From JANXLS01 sp037129555 (GTDB taxonomy: Bacteria; Planctomycetota; SZUA-567; H5-PLA8): 40,352 nt of DNA. Positions within the stretch are counted from its first letter, which is position 1. The number at the start of each line of letters is the position of its first letter. Below the pieces are notes generated by a model that was not told where the DNA came from, did no database searches, and worked only from the letters and a program-made list of their open reading frames with translations. This document shows, piece after piece, positions 16,593-23,794 of the stretch. The stretch lies in assembly GCA_037129555.1 (NCBI GenBank), contig JBAXUS010000035.1, forward strand, positions 1 through 40,352, read 5' to 3'. A program made the translations under genes and the position numbers.

Positions 16593-17567
16593 TTACGCGT
16601 TCTTGAATTCACCGGGCTTGGGAAGCTCGGTGATGTTCTTGAGGCCGAAGTTTTCGAGGAAGTAATCGGTCGTTCCGTAGAGCAACGGCTGGCCGAGGCC
16701 TGTGCCTCGTCCGGAGATTTGGACGAGCTTTTTTTCGAGCAGCAAACGCAGCACTGGACCCGCATTGACGCCTCGGATCGATTCGATTTCCGCGCGACCA
16801 ATGGGCTGTCGGTAGGCAATCAACGCCAAGGTTTCAAGCGCGGCCTGCGTCAGTTTTCGCTGAGACGTTTGCGTCTTCAACCGCTGGATCGCGGAATGAA
16901 ATTCGGAGCGCGTGACCAAGCGGTAGGCGTTCGCAATTTCGACCAAATCCCACGGGCGGCGTTCACGGTCACCGGTTTCTTTCAAGGCTTTCAGAACCTT
17001 GCGAATCGTGGCACTGTCGCTGTCGGCTGCGCGCGCGATTTCACGCACCGTTATCGGTTCCAACGCGGCGAACAACAAGGCTTCGACGATGCGTTCTAAT
17101 TCGTTGGGATCCGTCGGCTCGTCTGGCGGCAGTTCGGGTTCTTCGGCACTTTCAGATGAAGCTGTTTCAGCGGCTTGCGTCTCAGAAGGTGTTTCGCTGG
17201 GATCACGTTCGCCCGGATATTCCTGTCCTAAATCAGACGTGGCATCGGAGTGCGCTCCGCCAATGTGCGTGGCCGCATTAACCACATGTGACGCGAGACT
17301 CTCTTCGCGTCGCAGCGCGGCACTGAGCGCGGAATCAGCAGGCGAATTAGGATCTCCGCCCGCAGATTCATCCTGTTGGCCTTCTCCGAGCGACGTTCCA
17401 ATTGCGTTTTCAGACGACTCGGGAACGTACAGCCGTGTCTCCGGAAGTGGATTCCCAGATTCGGCCGCGACGTCATTCGACGCTGTCTGGCTGCTCTCGA
17501 CACTCTTTGATTTGCGCGCACGTTTGCGAGGCGCAGGCGATGTGGGATCGGTATTTTCGTCAGACAT
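16593..17567 (-). CDS. scpB: ScpB, SMC-associated chromosome segregation protein
   Basis: A 324-residue ScpB, a winged-helix dimer that bridges SMC and the kleisin ScpA. The conserved core occupies the C-terminal half, about residues 155-305, starting at 'LERIVEALLFAALEPITVREIA'. The diagnostic motifs 'LTQAALETLALIAYRQPIGRAEIE' (quoted as two halves: LTQAALETLALIAY, RQPIGRAEIE) and 'GRGTGLGQPLLYGTTDYFLE' are intact. The first ~155 residues are a low-complexity Ser/Glu/Pro/Asp-rich, surely disordered extension that ordinary ScpB (about 200 aa) lacks. No scpA is next to it. It lies 32 bp downstream of the AlaC-like aminotransferase and ends at a terminator. Confidence 0.93.
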   Translation of the reverse strand: MSDENTDPTSPAPRKRARKSKSVESSQTASNDVAAESGNPLPETRLYVPESSENAIGTSLGEGQQDESAGGDPNSPADSALSAALRREESLASHVVNAATHIGGAHSDATSDLGQEYPGERDPSETPSETQAAETASSESAEEPELPPDEPTDPNELERIVEALLFAALEPITVREIARAADSDSATIRKVLKALKETGDRERRPWDLVEIANAYRLVTRSEFHSAIQRLKTQTSQRKLTQAALETLALIAYRQPIGRAEIESIRGVNAGPVLRLLLEKKLVQISGRGTGLGQPLLYGTTDYFLENFGLKNITELPKPGEFKNA

Positions 17568-17599
17568 GATCAAACCCCGTTGTCAAAGAATCCAAGCAT

Positions 17600-18886
17600 T
17601 TATCCGCGCTTCAAAAACGCACCAATTCGGGCGCACGCTTCGGCGATACGAATTTCCGGCTCGACCAACGCTATGCGGACAAAACCTTCGCCCTCGGGTC
17701 CGAACCCGCCGCCCGGGAAGAAACTCACGCCCGCTTCCTGCGCCAGTTTCGTGCAAAAATCGACCGTTCCCATCGTCGAAAACGCCTCAGGCATCGGCTG
17801 CCACGAAAACATCGTCGCACGGTTTTTGATGGTCCGGCCCCAGCTATTTTGCGTCATGCCATCCAACAGCGTGTCGCGCCGTCGCTGATATCGCACCGAT
17901 TGCGCCTTGATGTACTCGTCGCCCGTGTCGAGGGCGAAAGCGGACGCAACTTGGATCGCCTGGAAATGGCCGTAATCGAAATACGGTTTGATCTTGGCAA
18001 GCGAGTCGATCAGCATCGGATTGCCAGCGAGGAACCCGACGCGCCAGCCGGCCATGCTGTACGGCTTGGACATCGTGAACATTTCGACGGCAACATCCTT
18101 CGCGCCGTTCACCTGCAAAATGCTGGGCGCTTTGTACCCGTCGAAGCAATTATGGCCGTAGGCAAAATCGTTCAAGACCCAGAATTTAAAATGCCGTGCC
18201 ATCTTCACGATCTCTTCAAAGAAAGGGAGATCGACGGTTCGGGCGGTCGGATTGTGCGGAAAATTCAGCACCAAAAACTTCGGGCGCGGACGAACAGTTT
18301 CGAAGACGCCCCGGATTTTCTCCAACAACTTATCACCCGGCTGTTCTTCTTCCATGAACACACCCACCACGACGGCTCCGGCGACTTGAGGCGCGTAGAA
18401 ATGAGGCGTGTACGCTGGCGTCGGGACCACGCAAGCGTCCTGCGGTCCGAGCAGCGCCATGCACAGATGGCTGAACGCGTCCTTCGACCCGAGGGACGCG
18501 ATCACGTCTTTTTTCGGATCGAGTGCGACGTTGAAGTGTCGGTCGTAATGCCGAGCAAAAGCGTCTTTCAACACTTGAATGCCAGTAGCTGGCGAATAGC
18601 GGTGACACGACGGATCGTTGAGCGCTTCCTTCAGCTTTTCGACGACATTCTCAGCGACAGGATCAACGGGATTGCCCATGCCAAGGTCGATGATGTCCTT
18701 GCCCTGGGCGCGCAAAGCGTCGTTGTTGGCGTTGATTCGGCTGGCCAAATAAGGCGGCAGCAACCCCATGCGAGCGGACGCAAAAGGCGGCATGCCTTCC
18801 AGCGTGGCGGCGTGAGCTTGAGCCTGCTGATTCTGGACGACCAAGGGATTCGGATGAGGAGATGAGTTGGAGGGCTGTTTCGACAT
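17600..18886 (-). CDS. PLP-dependent aminotransferase, AlaC-like
   Basis: A 428-residue fold-type I class I/II aminotransferase. The PLP lysine is K274 in 'FTMSKPYSMAGWRVGFLAGN', very close to the AlaC (glutamate-pyruvate transaminase) motif. Other cofactor contacts are 'SLGSKDAFSHL', 'NFPHNPTARTV' (Asn-Pro), 'WVLNDFAYGHNCFDGY' (Asp-x-x-Tyr) and the carboxylate-binding Arg in 'GFVRIALVEPE'. The N-terminal 30 residues are Gln/Ala/Pro-rich and not part of the fold. Alanine or another small amino acid is the likely product; LL-diaminopimelate aminotransferase is a related alternative. Cytosolic. First gene of a two-gene transcript with scpB. The 214 bp upstream, before the PIN gene, holds no gene. 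Confidence 0.9.
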   Translation of the reverse strand: MSKQPSNSSPHPNPLVVQNQQAQAHAATLEGMPPFASARMGLLPPYLASRINANNDALRAQGKDIIDLGMGNPVDPVAENVVEKLKEALNDPSCHRYSPATGIQVLKDAFARHYDRHFNVALDPKKDVIASLGSKDAFSHLCMALLGPQDACVVPTPAYTPHFYAPQVAGAVVVGVFMEEEQPGDKLLEKIRGVFETVRPRPKFLVLNFPHNPTARTVDLPFFEEIVKMARHFKFWVLNDFAYGHNCFDGYKAPSILQVNGAKDVAVEMFTMSKPYSMAGWRVGFLAGNPMLIDSLAKIKPYFDYGHFQAIQVASAFALDTGDEYIKAQSVRYQRRRDTLLDGMTQNSWGRTIKNRATMFSWQPMPEAFSTMGTVDFCTKLAQEAGVSFFPGGGFGPEGEGFVRIALVEPEIRIAEACARIGAFLKRG

Positions 18887-19100
18887 GTAGTAAGTTTTTG
18901 ACTAACCTCGTTCGCAGACGACTCGTTCATCGAATCGTAAAGAATCAGTGTACCCGCCCATGCGGAGTTTGCCACGTGGAATAGGTGTAAAAATGGAGCA
19001 CTTTCAAGAACAAGCCTATGTTCAATTTCGGCAAAAATGATGCATGTATTAAGGACCAAACTGACGTGCCAATCACTGATGTAATTCCACTCCAAAAATA

Positions 19101-19532
19101 TCAACGATCAGTGGTCTTCATGTAGCGCTGAAATTCATCCGCTGAAACTATTGGAATTTCGAATTGCGGGGCTAGAACGAGTAAATCCTTGTCACCAGAC
19201 ACAAGAAAATCAGCTTTTCCAACGTGCGCCAGTTTCAAAAAAGGCACATCGAATTCATCCCTGCATTCCGGCAACTTCCGCGGATTTTCAGACCCACACA
19301 CTGTCTCACACCACGGAAGATAATCCGCAATTAATTCATTCTGTGCATCCGTGCTCAATTTGAATTTTGGATAGGCTAAAACGCGAATGATTTCGAGAGC
19401 CGAATCCTTCGAAACGAGTGGAATGAATTGTCCCGCCTGCCATGCTTCTCTTAGCCATGACAGCTTCCCTCTGGAGAAGAGCAGCGCGGATATGACAATG
19501 TTCGTGTCTAAAACGACTCGAAGTAGTTTCAT
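19101..19532 (-). CDS. PIN-domain toxin (COG1569 type)
   Basis: A 143-residue PIN-fold ribonuclease-like protein. Acidic residues of the active site are visible: D in 'VVLDTNIVISALLFSRG', E in 'SALEIIRVLAY' and the D residues in 'DEFDVPFLKLAHVGKADFLVSGDKDL'. It overlaps the stop of the AbrB-type gene by 4 bp (ATGA at 19529-19532), the usual antitoxin-toxin coupling. Expected action is cleavage of RNA when free of antitoxin. Confidence 0.88.
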   Translation of the reverse strand: MKLLRVVLDTNIVISALLFSRGKLSWLREAWQAGQFIPLVSKDSALEIIRVLAYPKFKLSTDAQNELIADYLPWCETVCGSENPRKLPECRDEFDVPFLKLAHVGKADFLVSGDKDLLVLAPQFEIPIVSADEFQRYMKTTDR

Positions 19533-19753
19533 TTCTTACTTCGTGCCCATTTAACAGCTTTTGCCACGTCGCTTTCTTCAATCCCAAGAGCAGCCAATTG
19601 GGATCGAACCGCATCAGCTTTCGAAACACGTAATGGACGAAGAATAATCCGTCCCTCTTCAGACGTCACATCAAAATATTCCGTGCCAACGAAACGCCTC
19701 ACAACAGCCTTGGGAAGTGTCAATTGATTCTTGGACGTTAATTTCGCCAGCAT
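19529..19753 (-). CDS. AbrB/MazE-type antitoxin
   Basis: A 74-residue protein with an N-terminal SpoVT/AbrB swapped-hairpin DNA-binding domain (MLAKLTSKNQLTLPKAVV, then YFDVTSEEGRIILRPL). A C-terminal tail follows (AVKWARSKK) that would bind the toxin. It precedes and overlaps the PIN gene by 4 bp and probably autoregulates the pair. A GAGG ribosome site lies just upstream. Confidence 0.88.
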   Translation of the reverse strand: MLAKLTSKNQLTLPKAVVRRFVGTEYFDVTSEEGRIILRPLRVSKADAVRSQLAALGIEESDVAKAVKWARSKK

Positions 19754-19864
19754 CGCAACCTCCTCACAAAAACCTTAAATTCATACTATCTTACTTCCTT
19801 ACTTTTTCAAGAATACTCTGTTTGTAGTTGTGAGTATGCCAGTTTGGTAGCAAATCTATGCGTT

Positions 19865-20425
19865 TTACTTCTCTTCCTTAATGCGGATGTTTCGGTACTC
19901 CAACTGTCCGCGATCCGCTTCAAGACCGATGCTGCCAGTTTCAGGAAGCTTCAAGGCGTCTTCGAGGACTTCGCCATTGCATTCGCAGTGCGCGACGTTG
20001 TCCTTCACGGTGACGACGATCTCGTTCCATTCCTGGGGCTTGTACTTCTTCAACAGCTTGTAAGGGCCGGCGACGAGGTAGTCGCGGCATTGCAGCTGAG
20101 GCTTGCGCAGAAAGATGCCACTGTCGGCGTTCACGGCGGCACGGAACTCAATCTTCAAAACGAAGTTCTTCGGAAACTGGCGCGTCGTCCAGAGCTGGCG
20201 CAGCTTCGGGCCGGAACCGTCTTTGAATGGATTGACGACGAGCGTTTCGCCCTTGGCCGAATAGCGGCCATCGCTGGCGTCGGTCTTGCCATCGAATGTG
20301 TCGTCCGCTTTGTACTGCCAACCGGTGAGGTCTTTGCCGTTGTACAAATTTTCGAAACCTTCTTCGGCATACAGCGCGGAGAATCCCAACACAATGGCGA
20401 ATGCGAGTGCAGTGAGGTGTTTCAT
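19865..20425 (-). CDS. Exported DUF1080 (3-keto-disaccharide hydrolase-like) protein
   Basis: A 186-residue secreted protein: signal peptide MKHLTALAFAIVLGFSALYA followed by EEGF, then a single DUF1080 concanavalin-like domain. The family signature is clear: 'NLYNGKDLTGW' near the start, 'NFVLKIEFRAAVNADSGIFLR' (read as NFVLKIEFRAA and NADSGIFLR), 'PQEWNEIVVTVKDN' and the final 'GSIGLEADRGQLEYRNIRI'. Such domains are abundant in Planctomycetota and Verrucomicrobiota and some act on 3-keto sugars; activity here is not shown. The ATG at 20425 is chosen because it starts the signal peptide and follows AAGGA at a 7-nt spacing. It lies 98 bp downstream of the HigA-like gene. Confidence 0.9.
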   Translation of the reverse strand: MKHLTALAFAIVLGFSALYAEEGFENLYNGKDLTGWQYKADDTFDGKTDASDGRYSAKGETLVVNPFKDGSGPKLRQLWTTRQFPKNFVLKIEFRAAVNADSGIFLRKPQLQCRDYLVAGPYKLLKKYKPQEWNEIVVTVKDNVAHCECNGEVLEDALKLPETGSIGLEADRGQLEYRNIRIKEEK

Positions 20426-20523
20426 CACGAATCCTTTTCGAAAAGCGGTTAAACAATCGCGCGTCCCAAACAGGACGCGCGAAGCATGTGAGATGATACG
20501 CGTGGAGCTACATACCCCGTGTC

Positions 20524-20880
20524 TCACACGTGTGCGGCCGAGAATGCGGTAGAGGGAGCAGATTTTCGACGGCGTGGCTTCGTAGATTTCTTGACGATGC
20601 GCACTTGCAATTCCATACCCAACGCTGAAACAGCCTGCTGGAGGTCTTCCAGTTTATGCTCGTCCGAATCAATGTCTTCAAGCGCTTGAATCGCGGCAAG
20701 TGAGGTGTGGAGTTTGAGCGCAAGAGCGGACTGCGTGAGTCCGGCTTTTTCGCGCAGGTCGCGGAGTTGGACGATTAGCCGAATTTTTTTTCGGTCCTCT
20801 TCCACTCGCGCTTCCGATTCAGGATTGCCACGAATGAACATCTCGTAAAAGATTTTAACTCCGTCGGTCGTTTTATTCAT
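20524..20880 (-). CDS. HigA-like antitoxin (XRE family)
   Basis: A 118-residue protein with a central helix-turn-helix (LREKAGLTQSALALKLHTS, about residues 42-60) and a basic C-terminus (KKSTKPRRRKSAP). It sits directly after the HigB-type frame, overlapping it by 4 bp, in the toxin-first order typical of HigBA. Its frame is intact although the toxin frame is interrupted, so it may still act as a repressor of its own promoter. Confidence 0.87.
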   Translation of the reverse strand: MNKTTDGVKIFYEMFIRGNPESEARVEEDRKKIRLIVQLRDLREKAGLTQSALALKLHTSLAAIQALEDIDSDEHKLEDLQQAVSALGMELQVRIVKKSTKPRRRKSAPSTAFSAAHV

Positions 20881-21260
20881 GTAATTGACCCTTCCAAAAA
20901 TTCTAAGCTGTACCGCGCCGGGTTTCGAATAAATCGAATACGCTTTTCAATCGTGCGATCAATCTCTATGGACGGTATTTGGTCTTCTTTCGTCAAGCCC
21001 GCTGCAAGTACTGCTATATCGTGCCCATGAAAAAAATACAAAATACGATAATTCACGTGCCCGAACCGTACTCGCAATTCGTATATGTCGTCTCTTAAAT
21101 AAGCGGCTTCGGGACGCCGCAATTCGTGCCCCAATTCCTGCAAGCGCTCCAATCTCAACAACAACTTTTCACGTTGCCGCAAGGGAATGCTTTAAACGAA
21201 TTCGACGAATGGCACACTCCCATTATCGTCTTTAAAGAAAATTATCTTCGTCGCAGGCAT
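20877..21260 (-). pseudogene. HigB-like (RelE/Gp49 family) toxin with an in-frame stop
   Basis: Reading leftward from an ATG at 21260, the frame gives a HigB-type N-terminus (FFKDDNGSVPFVEFV). It then hits TAA at 21192-21194 and continues in the same frame as SIPLRQREKLLLRLERL and 'LGHELRRPEAAYLRDDIYEL', the hallmark of phage-derived Gp49-like HigB toxins, to the C-terminus at 20877. Without the stop it would be a normal-length 127-residue toxin. A shorter product could start only at TTG 21182, lacking the first strand and helix, with no good ribosome site. I read this as a nonsense-inactivated toxin; a sequencing error is the main alternative. Downstream HigA is intact. An earlier gene, the AhbD-like enzyme, ends 48 bp before it. 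Confidence 0.75.
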
Positions 21261-21308
21261 CGCAAATTACATCTCAGTTTTATCTATCATCCCGGCACAA
21301 ACAACCTC

Positions 21309-22835
21309 TTACTTCCCCCAATTCTTCGGTTTCTGCGGAAAGTAACTGCAATACGGTTCGCTCGCAAGGTAGTCGCCGGTGACGCCGTAGCTGCGACTGC
21401 GCGAACCGCCGCACACATCGCGGAAATCGCACCAGCTGCATTTACCTTTCAACGTCGGGTAGTCGCGCAATTGTTTCATAATCGGGCTGTCGCGGTAGAT
21501 GTCCACGAGGCTTTGCTTGCGTACGTCGCCGACGACCATCGGCAAGAAGCCGCTCGGGTATGCCATACCAATGTGGTCGATGAAGACGAAGCCGTTGCCG
21601 TCGTTAACTCCCTTCGACGCGCGACCAATGTCGAGCGAGGCGTCGCCGCGCGCGGTGTCTTGGCGCGTGAGGAATTCAACCGGGGCGCTGGTGCCGTCCG
21701 CGCTTTTGCCTTCAGCCGAATACAATTGCGCTTCAAGTTTCGCGATCACAAATTCAGGCGCTCCGCCCGAACGCATCCGAGCGATCTTCGCGCGCAACGC
21801 GTCAGCACCTTCACCGGTCGAACGCATCGGCGCACCTTTTTGTTCGGAATCCATCATCGAACCAATCATCGAAGCAGGACCACTCGCGGCACCTGTAGCG
21901 GCGTTACGCGACCAACCGCCGGGTTCGTAGTTGCCTTCGGGAATCGCTTTCGGCATCGAATTGAGTTGCACGATCCGAGCGGCTTCGTCCTGCGTTTTGC
22001 CTTGTGCAATGAGGTCCGAAATTTCTGCGCGGCGACGCTGTACGACCACGCGCCGATAGTGCTGAGCCGCCGTCGTCTTGATGTCGTACGGCATCTCTTT
22101 GCTCATGTCGTAAAGTAGATTGAACACATCTTCGTGCTCGCGCGCACTGACGATATCGCTGCGCAATCCGCGCCCGGTCGGTACGAGAAAAAAAACGGAC
22201 CACAAACAAATATCGAGCGTGCCGAGCAGTTCGCCAATTGCGCGAATGTCCTTGAGATTGTGCTTACACACCGTCGTGTTGATCTGTACAGGAATGTCGC
22301 AGCGCCGCGCTTCTTTGATCGATTCGACGGTCCAATCAAACGAACCATCGACTTTGCGGAACGTGTCGTGAATCTCTTTGCACGACCCGTCGAGCGAGAC
22401 GGCCAGCCGCGAAAGCCCCGAGTCCTTAAAGCGCTTGATCACGGTCGGCTGCATCAACTGCGTCCCCGACGGCGTGAGCGCGACGCGCAGCCCCTTCTTA
22501 TCGCCGTATTTGATCAAATCATAAATATCCGGCCGCTTCAACGGATCGCCGCCGGTGATGACGAAGAGCGGCTTGCCAAACTCACGAATCTGATCGATGA
22601 GTTTGCAACCTTCTTTGAAGGTGAGCTCCAGCGGATGGCGCATGGTAATCGCCTCCGCCCGGCAATGCACACACTTCAAATCACACGCCCGCGTGACCTC
22701 CCAAATCACGATGAACGGTGCGCGATCAAAGTCGGCGCTGAGGAAATCAGGCTTTCCTGTGCGCTCGCCTTGCAACGCCGGGAGGGTCGGGGCTTCGGGG
22801 GAAAGGGTGGTCGAACTTGACAGATCAAGAATCAT
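21309..22835 (-). CDS. Radical SAM/SPASM enzyme, AhbD-like
   Basis: A 508-residue radical SAM enzyme. The SAM-cluster cysteines are C51, C55, C58 in 'WEVTRACDLKCVHCRAEA', and 'FVITGGDPL' is the GGD/GGE SAM-binding motif. The C-terminal auxiliary-cluster (SPASM/twitch) cysteines are in 'GKCSWCDFRDVCGGSRSRSYG' (CSWC..C) and 'SEPYCSYF'. The start of the domain resembles AhbD, the radical SAM heme synthase of the siroheme-dependent pathway, and the related TIGR04053 group. Between core and SPASM (about residues 300-425) lies an insertion rich in Gly/Ala/Ser/Met, unlike compact AhbD proteins. The ATG at 22835 has GAGAG upstream. A second, AhbC-like radical SAM gene lies 1 kb upstream on the same strand. 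The family is sure; the heme assignment is tentative. Confidence 0.82.
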   Translation of the reverse strand: MILDLSSSTTLSPEAPTLPALQGERTGKPDFLSADFDRAPFIVIWEVTRACDLKCVHCRAEAITMRHPLELTFKEGCKLIDQIREFGKPLFVITGGDPLKRPDIYDLIKYGDKKGLRVALTPSGTQLMQPTVIKRFKDSGLSRLAVSLDGSCKEIHDTFRKVDGSFDWTVESIKEARRCDIPVQINTTVCKHNLKDIRAIGELLGTLDICLWSVFFLVPTGRGLRSDIVSAREHEDVFNLLYDMSKEMPYDIKTTAAQHYRRVVVQRRRAEISDLIAQGKTQDEAARIVQLNSMPKAIPEGNYEPGGWSRNAATGAASGPASMIGSMMDSEQKGAPMRSTGEGADALRAKIARMRSGGAPEFVIAKLEAQLYSAEGKSADGTSAPVEFLTRQDTARGDASLDIGRASKGVNDGNGFVFIDHIGMAYPSGFLPMVVGDVRKQSLVDIYRDSPIMKQLRDYPTLKGKCSWCDFRDVCGGSRSRSYGVTGDYLASEPYCSYFPQKPKNWGK

Positions 22836-22870
22836 TTTATTCTCTCTACGACATTAAAAAGACATTGCCC

Positions 22871-23230
22871 TTACGCGCCGTGTTTATTCAGCGGTAAATG
22901 CTTCACTTGGTTTCGCCATTCATCATCTAACGAACATTCCGCGATCAATTTTATGTCTTCGATGATCTCTAAAATGGCCGCCCATTGTGGAACGATCAAT
23001 ACACCCGGATGTGAAAACCCGAAAAGGACGCGTTTATTGGCCGAATCTTTCATGGTATTAACATCATGTGAAAGTAGTATTCGACCTTCACTTTCTGCCC
23101 ACTCTAAAACAACTTCATCCGGAATTTTGAGACCCACCTCGGGAAACCGAATCAAATCAATTTCAGCGTTTCGTCGAAGCACACCCCGGATAATCTTCCC
23201 GCTGAAATCCTCATCAGCTCCGAGGCGCAC
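22871..23230 (-). CDS. DUF5615 PIN-like toxin component
   Basis: A 119-residue protein of the Mut7-C/DUF5615 PIN-like type: 'LGADEDFSGKIIRGV' at the N-terminus (acidic pair), 'EWAESEGRILLSHDVNTM' (the SHD motif) and 'PGVLIVPQ'. It overlaps the end of the DUF433 gene by 17 bp, the standard pairing for this putative toxin-antitoxin class. Nuclease activity is expected from the fold but not shown for most members. Confidence 0.88.
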   Translation of the reverse strand: MRLGADEDFSGKIIRGVLRRNAEIDLIRFPEVGLKIPDEVVLEWAESEGRILLSHDVNTMKDSANKRVLFGFSHPGVLIVPQWAAILEIIEDIKLIAECSLDDEWRNQVKHLPLNKHGA

Positions 23231-23567
23231 AATTTGAATTCTCCTTCGAATGCCTATTTAACAATCGCTCCCGAATCCCGTTTGTGTCATTCGAATCTGG
23301 ATGTGACTCAAAATTTCGCGTCGCTTCTGCCATGCGCGTCTTCATGTAGTTATCGACGACAGTCTTATGGCCCAAATAATAAGCCACCGCCCGGTAGACA
23401 TCCGTCAGCGACAACGACTCAAAATCCTGTCGGATTTCTTCCGGCGTGTCGCCACTGTTGTAAGCGCAAACAACACGCTCCAACGGCACACGAGAATTCG
23501 CCACCCGGATGGAACCATCATCCCATTGAGTCAATGGAGGAGCTTCGGCTTCGATTAACAATTCCAT
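23214..23567 (-). CDS. DUF433 antitoxin component
   Basis: A 117-residue protein with the DUF433 winged-helix core: 'IRVANSRVPLERVVCAYNSG', then 'TPEEIRQDFESLSLTDVYRA', the typical pattern. The C-terminal tail is polar and probably contacts the toxin. The ATG at 23567 follows a strong GGAGGAG site; an upstream in-frame start at 23591 is less likely. Pairs with the overlapping DUF5615 gene. Confidence 0.88.
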   Translation of the reverse strand: MELLIEAEAPPLTQWDDGSIRVANSRVPLERVVCAYNSGDTPEEIRQDFESLSLTDVYRAVAYYLGHKTVVDNYMKTRMAEATRNFESHPDSNDTNGIRERLLNRHSKENSNCAPRS

Positions 23568-23732
23568 CGTCACTCTCCTCCGAAGAAACAATCCGGATAA
23601 TAGCGTGTCACAATTCTTGCACAGACAGGCCAGTACAACAAAAATAATGGTAGGGCAACAAAGAGAGAGAGAAAGGCTAATGCAACAATTCCCATGCTCG
23701 CATTCCTTTCGTTTCTTGCGTTAACTACCAAA

Positions 23733-23752
23733 CCCAGGGCTCGCGCCCTGGG
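23733..23752 (-). terminator. Hairpin after the AhbC-like gene
   Basis: A perfect 8-bp stem CCCAGGGC / GCCCTGGG with a 4-nt loop lies 43 bp after the AhbC-like stop on the minus strand. Only TTT follows, so termination may be partial. Confidence 0.5.
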
Positions 23753-23794
23753 CTTTAGAAGGTCGCCCCTTCGAGGCTAACGGCCAACGGCATC

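Noticed and set aside
16999..17829. 276-codon plus-strand frame opposite scpB
   Set aside because: Ser-rich shadow of the disordered ScpB extension.
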